NCBI GenBank assembly: GCA_019456145.1
Contig: VRUL01000037.1
Coordinates: 1 to 53,460 of the forward strand
Source: Planctomycetota bacterium
Lineage (GTDB): Bacteria > Planctomycetota > Phycisphaerae > Sedimentisphaerales > Anaerobacaceae
Direction: 5' to 3'
DNA length: 53,460 bases
Made by a program: the position numbers and the translations under genes
Shown: positions 7,728 through 16,321 of the stretch, piece after piece
Position numbering within the stretch: position 1 is the stretch's first letter
Layout: every line of letters begins with the position of its first letter
Notes under the pieces: generated by a model
The model's input: the letters and a program-made list of their open reading frames with translations, nothing else
What the model was told of the DNA's origin: nothing
Database searches by the model: none

Positions 7728-9179
7728 TTGCCTGATTTAGATGATCAAGTCAGAAATGCGGGGGTTCGTATTCTTAGATTATGCAAGGACCTAAGTGAGT
7801 TCATACTTTCCGGTCAGGCCAGAAAAACTTATCTGTATGAGACAGAAATCTTTTTAAAACACATCAAGAAATCACTGAAAGCCATTGATAAGTTTATTAG
7901 AAGAAGTATTAACAAGAAAATGGCTCCCCCATTGGCCAAGGCGAAGTTAAAAGAGTTGGACTTAATTAGAGAAGTGCTTTCCTGGCTATATACTTTTGTT
8001 AAAGAAGCTATTGACGCAGATACATTGTCGATACCATATTCTTTAACTATCTTTCTAAATCATACGGCGACAGAATTACAAAAACCAGATAAAGTTTCAC
8101 TCGTAGTTCTTGGTAGTTCGGACCTCATGTACTACAAGTATAACCTGACGCGTCTAAGGGATTTGACTAAGAAGCTTAAAAAAGACGTAATTCAAAACTA
8201 TCCAGTCTTGCCAGAGAATATTGGGATTTTGAAGTTTCCCTATTCTTCTGCACAAGAAGCCCTGGTGAATTGCATCTTGTTCCACGAAATGGGACATTAC
8301 ATTTATGAGAAAACAGGATTGCAGAGAGATTTCTACAACAGTATCAATGATAATTTGAGGGCGTTCATTCAAGATAACAAAATAATCGAAAAACTTAAAC
8401 CTAAAGATCCTGATCTGGCTTGTAATAAGTTGTTTATTTATGTCGGTGGTCTTATGTTATCATGGGGTGATGAGATGTTTGCTGATATATTTGCGATAAG
8501 GGTGTTGGGCTCCGCTTTCCATTCAGCATGCCTGGAAATGGAACAGATACTATCTACTGATATCAAGCGTAACAAGACTTTTTCCAGAACACATCCAGCG
8601 GATGACTTTCGATTTAAGGTGCATGCCAAATGGCTAAGTGATGGTGGGTGGGATGAAATAATCAAAAAACGCACTCCGCTGATTTTTGATCGATTAAAAG
8701 ATTGCGAAACACTACGGTTTAAAAATAAAGATTTTAGTATAAGCTGTGAACCGCCACTTGGGGAGAGTGATGAAAGTAAGGACTTAAAGGAAAAACTGCA
8801 TACTTGGATGTTTAAAGAATTTGGACAAATGGTTATTAGGATAGAAGAGGAGTTGTCCACTAAACTTGAGGATTTTGAAAATCCTATCAATGATTTTAAG
8901 AAGAATGATTCTCTTGTTACGGCTTGTCTCGAACATGGTATAGTTCCCTCGACAGTTTATAACGAGAAGAAGGAAAGATGTCATCCAAGACCAACTACCA
9001 TATTAAATTCCGGTTTTTTCTTTTATCTTGGAGGTATGGTCGAGCTACTTAAAAAGGTCGAGGTTAAGAGGGGAGTATCTCGTATTGACAAACGAATGAA
9101 CTATGAAAAACGACTTAATCAATGGTTGGCAAAAGCTATCGAAGACTGGCAAATATTATTGGAGGAAGGTAAATTGTGA
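7728..9179 (+). CDS. HExxH zinc metalloprotease-like protein, 483 aa
   Basis: Translation starts at TTG 7728 behind GGGGGGAGG. The first ~165 residues are helical and unfamiliar. Then comes LFHEMGHY with H186-E187-x-x-H190, the HExxH zinc site, followed by GDEMFADIFA (E249, D252), which fits the second-helix ExxxD of gluzincin-type peptidases, and SRTHPADDFR (residues 286-295), a loop like the 'THP' loop of M48-type enzymes. The last ~170 residues are charged and unassigned. There is no signal peptide and no clear membrane span, so it is probably cytoplasmic. It overlaps the next gene by four bases (GTGA), implying translational coupling. The overall family is not one I can name, but the metal site is clear. 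Confidence 0.8.
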   Translation: MPDLDDQVRNAGVRILRLCKDLSEFILSGQARKTYLYETEIFLKHIKKSLKAIDKFIRRSINKKMAPPLAKAKLKELDLIREVLSWLYTFVKEAIDADTLSIPYSLTIFLNHTATELQKPDKVSLVVLGSSDLMYYKYNLTRLRDLTKKLKKDVIQNYPVLPENIGILKFPYSSAQEALVNCILFHEMGHYIYEKTGLQRDFYNSINDNLRAFIQDNKIIEKLKPKDPDLACNKLFIYVGGLMLSWGDEMFADIFAIRVLGSAFHSACLEMEQILSTDIKRNKTFSRTHPADDFRFKVHAKWLSDGGWDEIIKKRTPLIFDRLKDCETLRFKNKDFSISCEPPLGESDESKDLKEKLHTWMFKEFGQMVIRIEEELSTKLEDFENPINDFKKNDSLVTACLEHGIVPSTVYNEKKERCHPRPTTILNSGFFFYLGGMVELLKKVEVKRGVSRIDKRMNYEKRLNQWLAKAIEDWQILLEEGKL

Positions 9180-9802
9180 GCGTTTTATCGAGGAAAGAAA
9201 TCAAAGATCGATTAGAGAAGCCTCTAACGGATTTCAAAAGCATTGTTATTACTCCGCTATTAGGTGATACATTTGATCATGATTCTATTGATTTGAGGTT
9301 GGGATGTTATTTTAGGGTGCCTGCAGTAAGTACCATCGAATGTGTAAAGCCTTATCAAGGTACAGTAGAACATTATCCCGAATTAGTTCATAAGCCGTAT
9401 AGTCGAGGTATAAAAGAAGGAGTGAAAAAAGGGGCCAAAGAAAGGGAGGGTGACAATGCTGAAAGTACAATAATTCTACAACCACATCATGCGGTATTGG
9501 CGAGCACTCTGGAGTATATAAAGATGCCCGGGGACGTTTCAGGACAAATTTTGACCAAGTCTTCCTGGGCCAGAATTTTTATAAGTATTGCTTCTGCTCC
9601 CTGGATCCATCCATTTTACAGAGGATGCTTGACTTTGGAAGTTTCCAACCTTGGAAATGTTCCTGTCGCGTTGCCTGTTGGAAAGCCGATGGCACAACTG
9701 GTATTTATAAAACTGGAAGGTCAGATCAAACTCGAAAAGGATGTAATTGAAGGATCGTATGCTGGGGCTGTTATGCCCGAAGCGCCTAAGTTTAAAGCAT
9801 AA
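9176..9802 (+). CDS. Divergent dCTP deaminase/dUTPase-fold protein, 208 aa
   Basis: Start GTG 9176 overlaps the protease stop. GGAGG at 9161-9165 supports it. Family motifs of trimeric dCTP deaminase (Dcd) are recognisable: SIDLRLG (37-43), TKSSWAR (127-133; Dcd has SSLAR), APWIHPFYRG (141-150; Dcd has TAxxIDPGFxG), and CLTLEVSN (151-158) with E155 at the place of the Dcd catalytic Glu. The Asp of 'IDP' is replaced by H145, so substrate or chemistry may differ. There is an extra Lys-rich loop around residues 78-92. In the family, Dcd makes dUTP from dCTP. Stand-alone dCTP deaminases also act in phage defence by draining dCTP. With a protease partner here, a conflict role is plausible but unproven. 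Confidence 0.8.
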   Translation: MSVLSRKEIKDRLEKPLTDFKSIVITPLLGDTFDHDSIDLRLGCYFRVPAVSTIECVKPYQGTVEHYPELVHKPYSRGIKEGVKKGAKEREGDNAESTIILQPHHAVLASTLEYIKMPGDVSGQILTKSSWARIFISIASAPWIHPFYRGCLTLEVSNLGNVPVALPVGKPMAQLVFIKLEGQIKLEKDVIEGSYAGAVMPEAPKFKA

Positions 9803-9892
9803 TTATTCTGCAAAAATTACTGGGCATGCAGGCCCAAAAAAAGCTCATTTTTAGCAGAAATTTTTCTTGTCGATTGTTTGGAATTCTGCCTG

Positions 9893-9926
9893 CCCCGTGA
9901 GATAGCGGAGCGTTATCTCACAGGGG
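9893..9926. repeat. GC-capped palindromic hairpin element
   Basis: CCCCGTGAGATA (9893-9904) pairs with TATCTCACAGGGG (9914-9926) with a single-base bulge, closing a nine-base loop. No T-run follows, so it is unlikely to be an ordinary terminator. The arm 'cgttatctcac' also occurs at about 6799-6810, on the other side of the three-gene cassette. The rest of 9803-10169 is AT-rich and holds no gene. It contains a short inverted repeat 'tgggc-atgcag-gccca' followed by A7. Confidence 0.5.
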
Positions 9927-10169
9927 TGAAATCCGTACCCCAAAAAAGCACTTTTTCTATAAAATTGTTCGATTTATATTGAACATTCCGGGGGAGTTTG
10001 GTATAATTACAATCGCCAGTAGGCGAAGATGACATTTCAGTATGCATGTCGTAAGCTGCAGCGCAGCAAGGACTTCAGGCCAGCAAGCCTAATCAGTTTT
10101 ATTTTTTCATGAATGGCGTTTTATTTATAGTGAAAACTCAATAATCAATAGAAAATCGTCAATAATCAA

Positions 10170-10522
10170 TCAAAAAGGTGTATTAATGTCTAAAAAACAC
10201 TCATTTCGCTGGCTTATGAAAAAGGCCATTTTGATGGCCTTGTGGACAAAGGCAAGTCTCTGCGTCAAAAGCTCGCTTTTAGAGCAGAGTATGCCGAGAA
10301 CACCAAGCCGGCCAAAAACCTCTATAATCTCTGTGGCCCAAAATCTGTGCAATCTGTGGTTAATTTTTCGTGCCTTTTCGTGGCTAAAAAATCCTGTTAT
10401 CCTGTCTAATTTTTCTTCGTGTTCTTCGTGCCTTCGTGGTGAAAAAATCCGTGAAATCAGTGAAATCCGCGATTAAAGAAACGTTCTTCGTGCCTTAGTA
10501 TCTTTGTGGCTATGAGTCTTTT
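10170..10522. repeat. Intergenic repeat cluster with 'TTCGTGCCTTCGTGGT'-type phrases
   Basis: This stretch is made of variations on one theme: 'aatctgtgcaatctgtggtt', 'ttcgtgccttttcgtggc', 'ttcgtgttcttcgtgccttc', 'gtgaaatcagtgaaatccg', 'ttcgtgccttagtatctttg'. It also has a perfect 8-base stem (aaggccat, 10222-10229; atggcctt, 10234-10241; loop tttg). From memory, such 'GTG' phrases recur between genes in several uncultured-bacterium genomes, including planctomycetes. The ORF readable across it (10186-10476) lacks a ribosome site and is probably not a gene. Confidence 0.5.
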
Positions 10523-10670
10523 ATGCAAAACGAACCCAATTTCCGAAAAAGTCAAATGGACGTAACTAAAGTAATAACAACCGATTATGAAAAAAAGACA
10601 CTTGGTGGGGCGGGAAAAAACGAACCCAAACGAACCCAAACGAACCCAATTTTCAACTCCGCCCAAAAGC
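10523..10670. repeat. 'QNEPNFRKSQ'-type dispersed repeat
   Basis: Read in one frame this gives QNEPNFRKSQMD..., later NEPKRTQTNP, with the DNA unit 'cgaaccca(a)' repeated four times at 10530-10650 (three in direct tandem). I remember very similar 'NEPNF/KTNP' translations turning up as spurious hypothetical proteins across planctomycete assemblies. There is no ribosome site or promoter, so I treat it as a repeat and not as a gene. Positions 10671-10752 show nothing further. Confidence 0.45.
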
Positions 10671-10752
10671 CACAAGTCGCCCGATTAATCGATCAGGCCC
10701 GGGTTTTCGCCTTGCCAAGCCGCCGCTTATCTCTAAAATATCCGACAGAACC

Positions 10753-12723
10753 ATGACTGGTAAAAAGCTATTTCTTACATGTTTAAGTGCGGCGACCATT
10801 CTATGGCTTGGCGCTGCCACAGCATCGGCGGAGCAGATACTCAAATCGCCGGACCGGAACATCATCATTACATTCGACCTCCGGAACGTCAAAGGCAAGC
10901 CTAACTGCCCGGCTTACAGCGTATCTTATAAGAATCGGCATGTCGTTGTTGATTCATGTTTGGCTCTTGCCATCAAAAACGCTCCTTCCCTTGAGGCAGG
11001 CTTTGAGATAATCAAAGTCTCAAAAAGCAGCAATGATACTGTATGGTCCCCCGTTTATGGGGAACGGAACACAATTCGTGACCATTACAATCAGCTCACG
11101 GTGGACCTCAAAGAACGCGCCGAACCCCATCGACAACTGCGACTGACGTTCCGCGCCTACAATCAAGGAGCGGCGTTCCGCTATACTCTGCCCGGACATG
11201 GCCCTGTAAAAGACTTTGTAATCTCAGCGGAAAAAACGCAATTTCACTTCACGGCCGACCACCCGGCCTGGGCCGTTTATTCGGCTCAGGGCAAATACAG
11301 TAAGGTGACGCTAAGCAAAATCAAGAACAACTGTGAGAGGCCCACGACCATACAAATAGACGACAATATCTTCGCCTCGGTCGGCGAGGCCGGGCTGGTC
11401 GATTACGCGCGGATGCGCCTGTCGCCGGCAAAGGATAGACCCAACACGTTGGTAAGCTCCCTGGCCGGCGAAGTCAAAGCCGTCGCGCCTTTCAAAACGC
11501 CGTGGCGGTTTGTCTTGCTCGGCGATACGCCCGGCCAACTGCTCGAACGCAATTATCTCATCTTGAATCTAAACGAGCCCTGCGCCATCAAGGACACTTC
11601 ATGGATTAAGCCGGGCAAGGTAATCCGCGAGGTCACCCTGACCACCGTCGGCGGTAAGGCATGCGTTGATTTCGCGGCCGAACACAACCTTCAGTACGTC
11701 GAATATGATGCGGGCTGGTACGGCCCGGAGGGCAGCGGGCAATCGGACGCAAGGACAATTACCCTGGACCCTAAACGCTCCAGGGGTCCGCTCGATCTGC
11801 ATGACGTAATTGAATACGCTAAAAAACGCGGCATTGGAATAATCTTGTATGTCAATCGCAGGGCACTCGAACGTCAACTCGATGAGATTCTGCCTTTATA
11901 TGAAAAATGGGGCATCAAAGGCGTCAAGTATGGTTTCGTACAGGTCGGCTCGCAGAAATGGACCAGGTGGCTCCATGAAGCCGTCCGCAAAGCGGCCCAA
12001 TACCATCTTATGGTCGATATTCACGATGAGTATCGCCCGACCGGCTACAGCAGAACATATCCCAATCTCATGACCCAGGAAGGAATAGGCGGCGACGAGA
12101 CGAGCCCATCAAACACTCAGACGCTTAACATTCTCTTCAACCGAATGGTCGCCGGCGCCGCCGACAATACGATTTGCTACTACGACGGCCGAGTCGCCAG
12201 AAACGCCAGCCATGCATACCAACTCGCCAAGGCAGTCTGTTTCTATAGCCCGTGGCAGTTCCTCTACTGGTATGACCGCCCCCAAACTTCACCGCAGAAG
12301 ACCGGCGGCGCTGGCGGTGCAAAGACGGGCATTGGCAACGAGCCGGAACTCGAATTCTTCGACCATTGTCCGACTGTCTGGGACGAGACGAAAGTGATCC
12401 ACGGCAGTATCGGTGAATATGCCGTAATGGCCCGGCGCAGCGGCCAGAACTGGTTCATCGGTTGTATGAACAGCCGGCAGCCTCGCACCTTCAACGTACC
12501 GCTTGAATTCCTGGCTCCGGGAAAGAAATATATCGCCCATATCTATTCCGATGATAAAGCTGTGCCGACAAGGACACACGTCAGGATCGAGCGCTTCGCG
12601 GTAGACCGCGACACAGCACTGAAGATGGCCGTCTCGGCGAAAGGCGGCCAGGCTGTCCGAATCGTTCCAGCCTCAACCGATGATTTAGAAATGTTTCTCA
12701 AATACAAGGCGCAAGATAATTAA
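10753..12723 (+). CDS. Glycoside hydrolase family 97 (alpha-glucosidase/alpha-galactosidase type), exported
   Basis: The 656-residue length is typical for GH97. A signal peptide is clear (hydrophobic 6-22, cleavage after ASA at ~26). The N-terminal beta-sandwich carries the family signature WSPVYGERNTIRDHYN (98-113) and AYNQGAAFRY (135-144). The TIM barrel follows with YDAGWYG, GVKYGFVQ and HDEYRPTGYSRTYPNL (434-449). VWDETK places a Glu at 565, where SusB-type enzymes have their general acid, and a C-terminal beta domain closes the protein. GH97 members hydrolyse alpha-glucosides or alpha-galactosides and use either an inverting or a retaining mechanism. The HDEYRPTG loop differs from the SusB-type HEPxRPTG, which leans towards the retaining branch, but I cannot settle it. 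The ribosome site is weak. It probably acts in the periplasm on oligosaccharides. Confidence 0.9.
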   Translation: MTGKKLFLTCLSAATILWLGAATASAEQILKSPDRNIIITFDLRNVKGKPNCPAYSVSYKNRHVVVDSCLALAIKNAPSLEAGFEIIKVSKSSNDTVWSPVYGERNTIRDHYNQLTVDLKERAEPHRQLRLTFRAYNQGAAFRYTLPGHGPVKDFVISAEKTQFHFTADHPAWAVYSAQGKYSKVTLSKIKNNCERPTTIQIDDNIFASVGEAGLVDYARMRLSPAKDRPNTLVSSLAGEVKAVAPFKTPWRFVLLGDTPGQLLERNYLILNLNEPCAIKDTSWIKPGKVIREVTLTTVGGKACVDFAAEHNLQYVEYDAGWYGPEGSGQSDARTITLDPKRSRGPLDLHDVIEYAKKRGIGIILYVNRRALERQLDEILPLYEKWGIKGVKYGFVQVGSQKWTRWLHEAVRKAAQYHLMVDIHDEYRPTGYSRTYPNLMTQEGIGGDETSPSNTQTLNILFNRMVAGAADNTICYYDGRVARNASHAYQLAKAVCFYSPWQFLYWYDRPQTSPQKTGGAGGAKTGIGNEPELEFFDHCPTVWDETKVIHGSIGEYAVMARRSGQNWFIGCMNSRQPRTFNVPLEFLAPGKKYIAHIYSDDKAVPTRTHVRIERFAVDRDTALKMAVSAKGGQAVRIVPASTDDLEMFLKYKAQDN

Positions 12724-12802
12724 TTTCGATATGACCTGTCACCATAATTGTTCAGATTTCGTGGATTCCGACCGGAAAAACACCTGTAGTTAATGTGGGG
12801 GC

Positions 12803-12831
12803 TTGATATTCGGTCATTTGTTTTGTAGAAT
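12803..12831 (+). promoter_or_regulatory. Predicted promoter in the 12724-13076 spacer
   Basis: TTGATA (12803-12808) and TAGAAT (12826-12831) are separated by 17 bases. They would start a transcript near 12838 with a long leader of about 240 bases before the gene at 13077. I see no recognisable riboswitch in that leader, but its length leaves room for regulation. Confidence 0.4.
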
Positions 12832-13076
12832 AAACATTCGATAAAAGAACGATCGTGTGGCAGTAATGATAGATAATCCAGGCTACTTAGCCGGTTTCCA
12901 ATCGGTCAGGTTATTCTATCCATTATCGGGTATCAGGCAACGCTTGGATCCTGATATTTAGGAGGATGCGGCAATTTAGTGACCCGTCAGGTGTAAGAAA
13001 CATATTAACTCTGTAACATTATGACACAATATACGATAGATACAGCCCCAGCCTTTTTAACTTCGAAAGGAGTGTA

Positions 13077-14594
13077 ATGTCGACAGGAAGAAAAATGTTT
13101 TGTTATTTGCTAATTTGCGCCCTGTTTTGTTCCCACATTGTAATCTCCACTGTTTTTGCGGCTGACCAGCCGCAGTGGGGCCAGAGATATTCCCGAAACA
13201 TGGTGTCGGGCGAAACAGGACTGCCGGAGACTTTTAACCCGGCCTCCGGTAAGAACATCAAGTGGGTGGTCCCTCTGGGCACGCAGACCTATCCCACGCC
13301 GGTGATAGGAAACGGCAAGATTCTTATAGGCACAAACAACGAAAAACCACGTGATCCTCGGCATAAAGGAGACCGCGGCGTGTTGCTGTGCTTAGATGAA
13401 AAGGACGGGAGCTTTTGCTGGCAACTTGTCGTTCCGAAACTGGGAAAAGACCGATTCATTGACTGGCCTCAAGTAGGTATGTGTTCGGTAGCTACTATTG
13501 AGGGCGACAGGGCTTACATTCTGAGCAATAAAGGTGAAGTAATATGCCTGGACCTCAACGGCATGGCCAACGGCAACGATGGACCATACCTGGACGAAGG
13601 CCGACATATGGCCCCAAATGATGTTGGGCCAATGAAAGTGGGCAAAACCGACGCGGACATCATCTGGCTGTTCGACTTGATTGGAGAGATGGGAGTACAC
13701 GTACACGATGGGGCACACAGTTCGATCCTCATCCACGGAAATTTCCTGTACCTCAACACCAGTAACGGTCTAAACAGCACACATACAGGTGTTTTCTCTC
13801 CCGAGGCACCGAGCCTGGTAGCAATCGACAAGACAACAGGGCAACTGGCAGCCAGGGAAAATGAACAGATTAGCCGTGGAATATTCCACTGCACCTGGTC
13901 ATCACCGGCATTAGGTGAAGTGAACGGTCAAACACTTGTATTCTTCGGTGGCGGCAACGGTGTCTGCTATGCCTTCGAGGCATTAGAGGCCGTTCCATCC
14001 TCGAAAAAACTAAAGACTTTCTGGCGGTTCGATTGCGACCCGACTGCACCAAAAGAAAATATACACAAATACATTAGAAATCGGCAAGAGAGTCCGAGCA
14101 ATATCAAGAGCATGCCGGTGTTTCACAATAACCGTGTATATGTGACGGTCGGCGGTGACATCTGGTGGGGCAAACACAAGGCATGGCTCAAATGTATCGA
14201 CGCTACAAAGTCGGGAGACATAACCAATTCCGGAGAAATCTGGTCATACGACCTACATCGCCACTGCTGCTCTACACCGTCAATTCACAATGGTCTGGTT
14301 TTTGTTGCCGATTGCGGTCAGCGTATCCACTGTGTGGATGCCGAGACCGGCAAACCTTACTGGACCCATGAGGCCAAGGGAGAGATTTGGGGTTCGACGC
14401 TCGTTGCCGACGGGAAGCTTTATGTGGGCACGCGACGGGGTGTTTTATGGGTGTTGGCTGCCAGTAAGGACAAGCGGGTCATTAGCTCGATTAAGTTAGA
14501 CAGTCCTACGACCAGCACACCGGTTGCTGCTAACGGTGTGCTTTATGTTACCACAATGAAGAAACTCTACGCGCTGGAAAAATCTACAGAATAA
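13077..14594 (+). CDS. Exported PQQ-type beta-propeller protein, 505 aa
   Basis: AAAGGAG precedes the ATG. A signal peptide is visible (hydrophobic residues 7-28, likely cleavage after VFA). The mature part has repeated blade motifs: GVLLCLDEKDGSFCWQL, LVAIDKTTGQLAARENE, HCVDAETGKPYWTHEAKG and LYVGTRRGVLWVL. These are the 'ALDxxTGxxxW' tryptophan-docking pattern of PQQ/BamB-like propellers. No PQQ-ligating or cytochrome motif is evident, so a structural or binding role is as likely as an enzyme. The start QPQWGQRYSRNMVSGETGLP is the usual opening of this planctomycete-type family. It is followed after 14 bases by the DUF362 gene, so the two are probably co-transcribed. Confidence 0.85.
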   Translation: MSTGRKMFCYLLICALFCSHIVISTVFAADQPQWGQRYSRNMVSGETGLPETFNPASGKNIKWVVPLGTQTYPTPVIGNGKILIGTNNEKPRDPRHKGDRGVLLCLDEKDGSFCWQLVVPKLGKDRFIDWPQVGMCSVATIEGDRAYILSNKGEVICLDLNGMANGNDGPYLDEGRHMAPNDVGPMKVGKTDADIIWLFDLIGEMGVHVHDGAHSSILIHGNFLYLNTSNGLNSTHTGVFSPEAPSLVAIDKTTGQLAARENEQISRGIFHCTWSSPALGEVNGQTLVFFGGGNGVCYAFEALEAVPSSKKLKTFWRFDCDPTAPKENIHKYIRNRQESPSNIKSMPVFHNNRVYVTVGGDIWWGKHKAWLKCIDATKSGDITNSGEIWSYDLHRHCCSTPSIHNGLVFVADCGQRIHCVDAETGKPYWTHEAKGEIWGSTLVADGKLYVGTRRGVLWVLAASKDKRVISSIKLDSPTTSTPVAANGVLYVTTMKKLYALEKSTE

Positions 14595-14608
14595 AAGAGG
14601 AGTAAGAA

Positions 14609-16321
14609 ATGCAACCTTTCGGGAAAAAACAAGTAAGATCAACGTGTCAGGATCCAAATAAACATCTGAAGCACAACAGGAAACACCGTTGGATTACATG
14701 GATGTTTCCCATTGGTGGATTGTTGGCGCTGGTATGGTTCCTGCTTCGTGTGATTCCTAAGCCTTCCCGGGCAATGTATCCATGTCAGCGGGTGGCTTTC
14801 CCGCTGGCATCTGGCTTTGTAATCTGGCTTACAGGAGCAATCGGCTCAATTATGGCTGTTCGCAAGGCTAAACGCTGCTTTGCACAATCGCGTTATGTGC
14901 TATGTGTAATACTTATTGGTGTCAGCATCGGGTCGGTATGGTTAGCTCAAAACATTACGACAGAGAAGGTACTTTTGGCTGATGAACCCGTCGCAAATGC
15001 TCCGATAGGAATTGCCAGGGGGATTCACCCGGGACGTGTTGTCTGGGTACACAATCCCGATGCGACCGACTGGGACGGCCCCGGAAACGGACATTGGTGG
15101 GAAAGCAGCCATACGAACCAGGCAGTGGTGGACCGTATGATGGGGCGGTCAATACAAGCCTTGAGCGGTCAGGGTAATAGTGCCGCGGCCTGGGACAAGC
15201 TCTTGAAGCACTTCAATAAAACGCACGGAAAAGGAAATGCAGGATACAAACCGGGAGAAAAGATTGTCGTCAAGATAAATTTTGTAGGCTGTATCAGAGT
15301 CTGGGACAGACGCCCGGTAACAAAAGTGGAAGATTACAACCTGAGAAGCCTTGATTATATGAATACCTCTCCGCAAATGATAATCGCCCTGTTACGGCAG
15401 CTTGTGGATAAAGTGGGTGTCAGGCAAACCGATATTACCATTGGCGATACTCTGTGCTATTTCCCGAATGAGTACTATAAACTGTGCCACGACAAGTTTC
15501 CCAATGTTCGGTATTTGGAATATTTAGGGAAATTCGGCCGAACCGCAGCGAAGCTGTCGTCAGTCCCATTTTACTGGAGCACGCCGGACGCGGCGGGTAA
15601 GACAACAGACCATGTGCCTGAGTCTTATGTCCAGGCCGATTATCTGATCAACATGGCGAACCTCAAGAGTCACCACGACGTGGCTGGTATAACGCTCTGC
15701 GCGAAGAACCACTATGGCTCCCTGGTTAGGAAGCCGGCCCGGCTTGAGGGTTATTATGACATGCACAAAGATATGCCATATACCAAACCGGGCAATGGGC
15801 ATTACAGACCCGTAGTAGACCTGATGGGGCATAAGCATATGGGCGGCAAGACTTTGCTGTACGTGATTGACGGGCTGTATGCGGGTAAACACGCAAAAGA
15901 GAGGTCACCAAGGAAATGGAACAGTTCACCCTTCAACGGAGACTGGAGTTCGTGTATTCTTGTCTCACAGGACCCAGTCGCCATCGATTCGGTTGGCTTT
16001 GATTTTCTGCGGACCGAATGGGATGACGCTCCCCACAAATCCGGCACAAACGATTACCTGATCGAGGCGGCACTGGCAGATAAGCCACCCTCAGGGACCT
16101 TTTATGATCCTGACCATAAGGGAAATGTAGTTCGTCTGAAAAGTCTGGGCGTTTACGAGCACTGGAACAATCCAGCAAATAAGCAGTATTCTCGAAACTT
16201 AGGAACGGGTAAAGGCATCGAACTGGTGAAGATAACGCAGGCTGTCAAAGAGACGGCGGCCGTGGTGGTTTATACGGGCAACAAAAAAGAGCTCTCTCTT
16301 GTTGCCGGGGCAAATAGATAA
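14609..16321 (+). CDS. DUF362-domain membrane-anchored protein, 570 aa
   Basis: Three membrane segments are visible near the N-terminus (about 29-52, 66-88 and 96-115), and a large domain follows from about residue 130. That domain has the DUF362 pattern: KIVVKINFVG, a TDITIGDTLCYF strand, then NMANLKSHHDVAGITLCAKN followed by HYGS, and later DPVAIDSVGFDFL. DUF362 proteins are often linked to iron-sulfur or redox functions, but the reaction is unknown. No CxxC cluster is present here. GAGG lies upstream of the ATG, and the gene is 14 bases after the PQQ-propeller gene. With that neighbour it may form an envelope-associated pair of unknown function. Confidence 0.8.
   Translation: MQPFGKKQVRSTCQDPNKHLKHNRKHRWITWMFPIGGLLALVWFLLRVIPKPSRAMYPCQRVAFPLASGFVIWLTGAIGSIMAVRKAKRCFAQSRYVLCVILIGVSIGSVWLAQNITTEKVLLADEPVANAPIGIARGIHPGRVVWVHNPDATDWDGPGNGHWWESSHTNQAVVDRMMGRSIQALSGQGNSAAAWDKLLKHFNKTHGKGNAGYKPGEKIVVKINFVGCIRVWDRRPVTKVEDYNLRSLDYMNTSPQMIIALLRQLVDKVGVRQTDITIGDTLCYFPNEYYKLCHDKFPNVRYLEYLGKFGRTAAKLSSVPFYWSTPDAAGKTTDHVPESYVQADYLINMANLKSHHDVAGITLCAKNHYGSLVRKPARLEGYYDMHKDMPYTKPGNGHYRPVVDLMGHKHMGGKTLLYVIDGLYAGKHAKERSPRKWNSSPFNGDWSSCILVSQDPVAIDSVGFDFLRTEWDDAPHKSGTNDYLIEAALADKPPSGTFYDPDHKGNVVRLKSLGVYEHWNNPANKQYSRNLGTGKGIELVKITQAVKETAAVVVYTGNKKELSLVAGANR

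Noticed and set aside
9829..9850. Hairpin tgggc/gccca next to A7 as a terminator for the cassette
   Set aside because: The run is A, not T, on the cassette strand, and the stem is only five bases.
10186..10476. Possible 96-codon gene
   Set aside because: The frame crosses repeated GTG phrases, has no ribosome site, and reads as intergenic repeat.
10523..10756. Possible 77-codon gene QNEPNF...
   Set aside because: It is composed of tandem DNA units and matches remembered spurious planctomycete ORFs; no expression signals.
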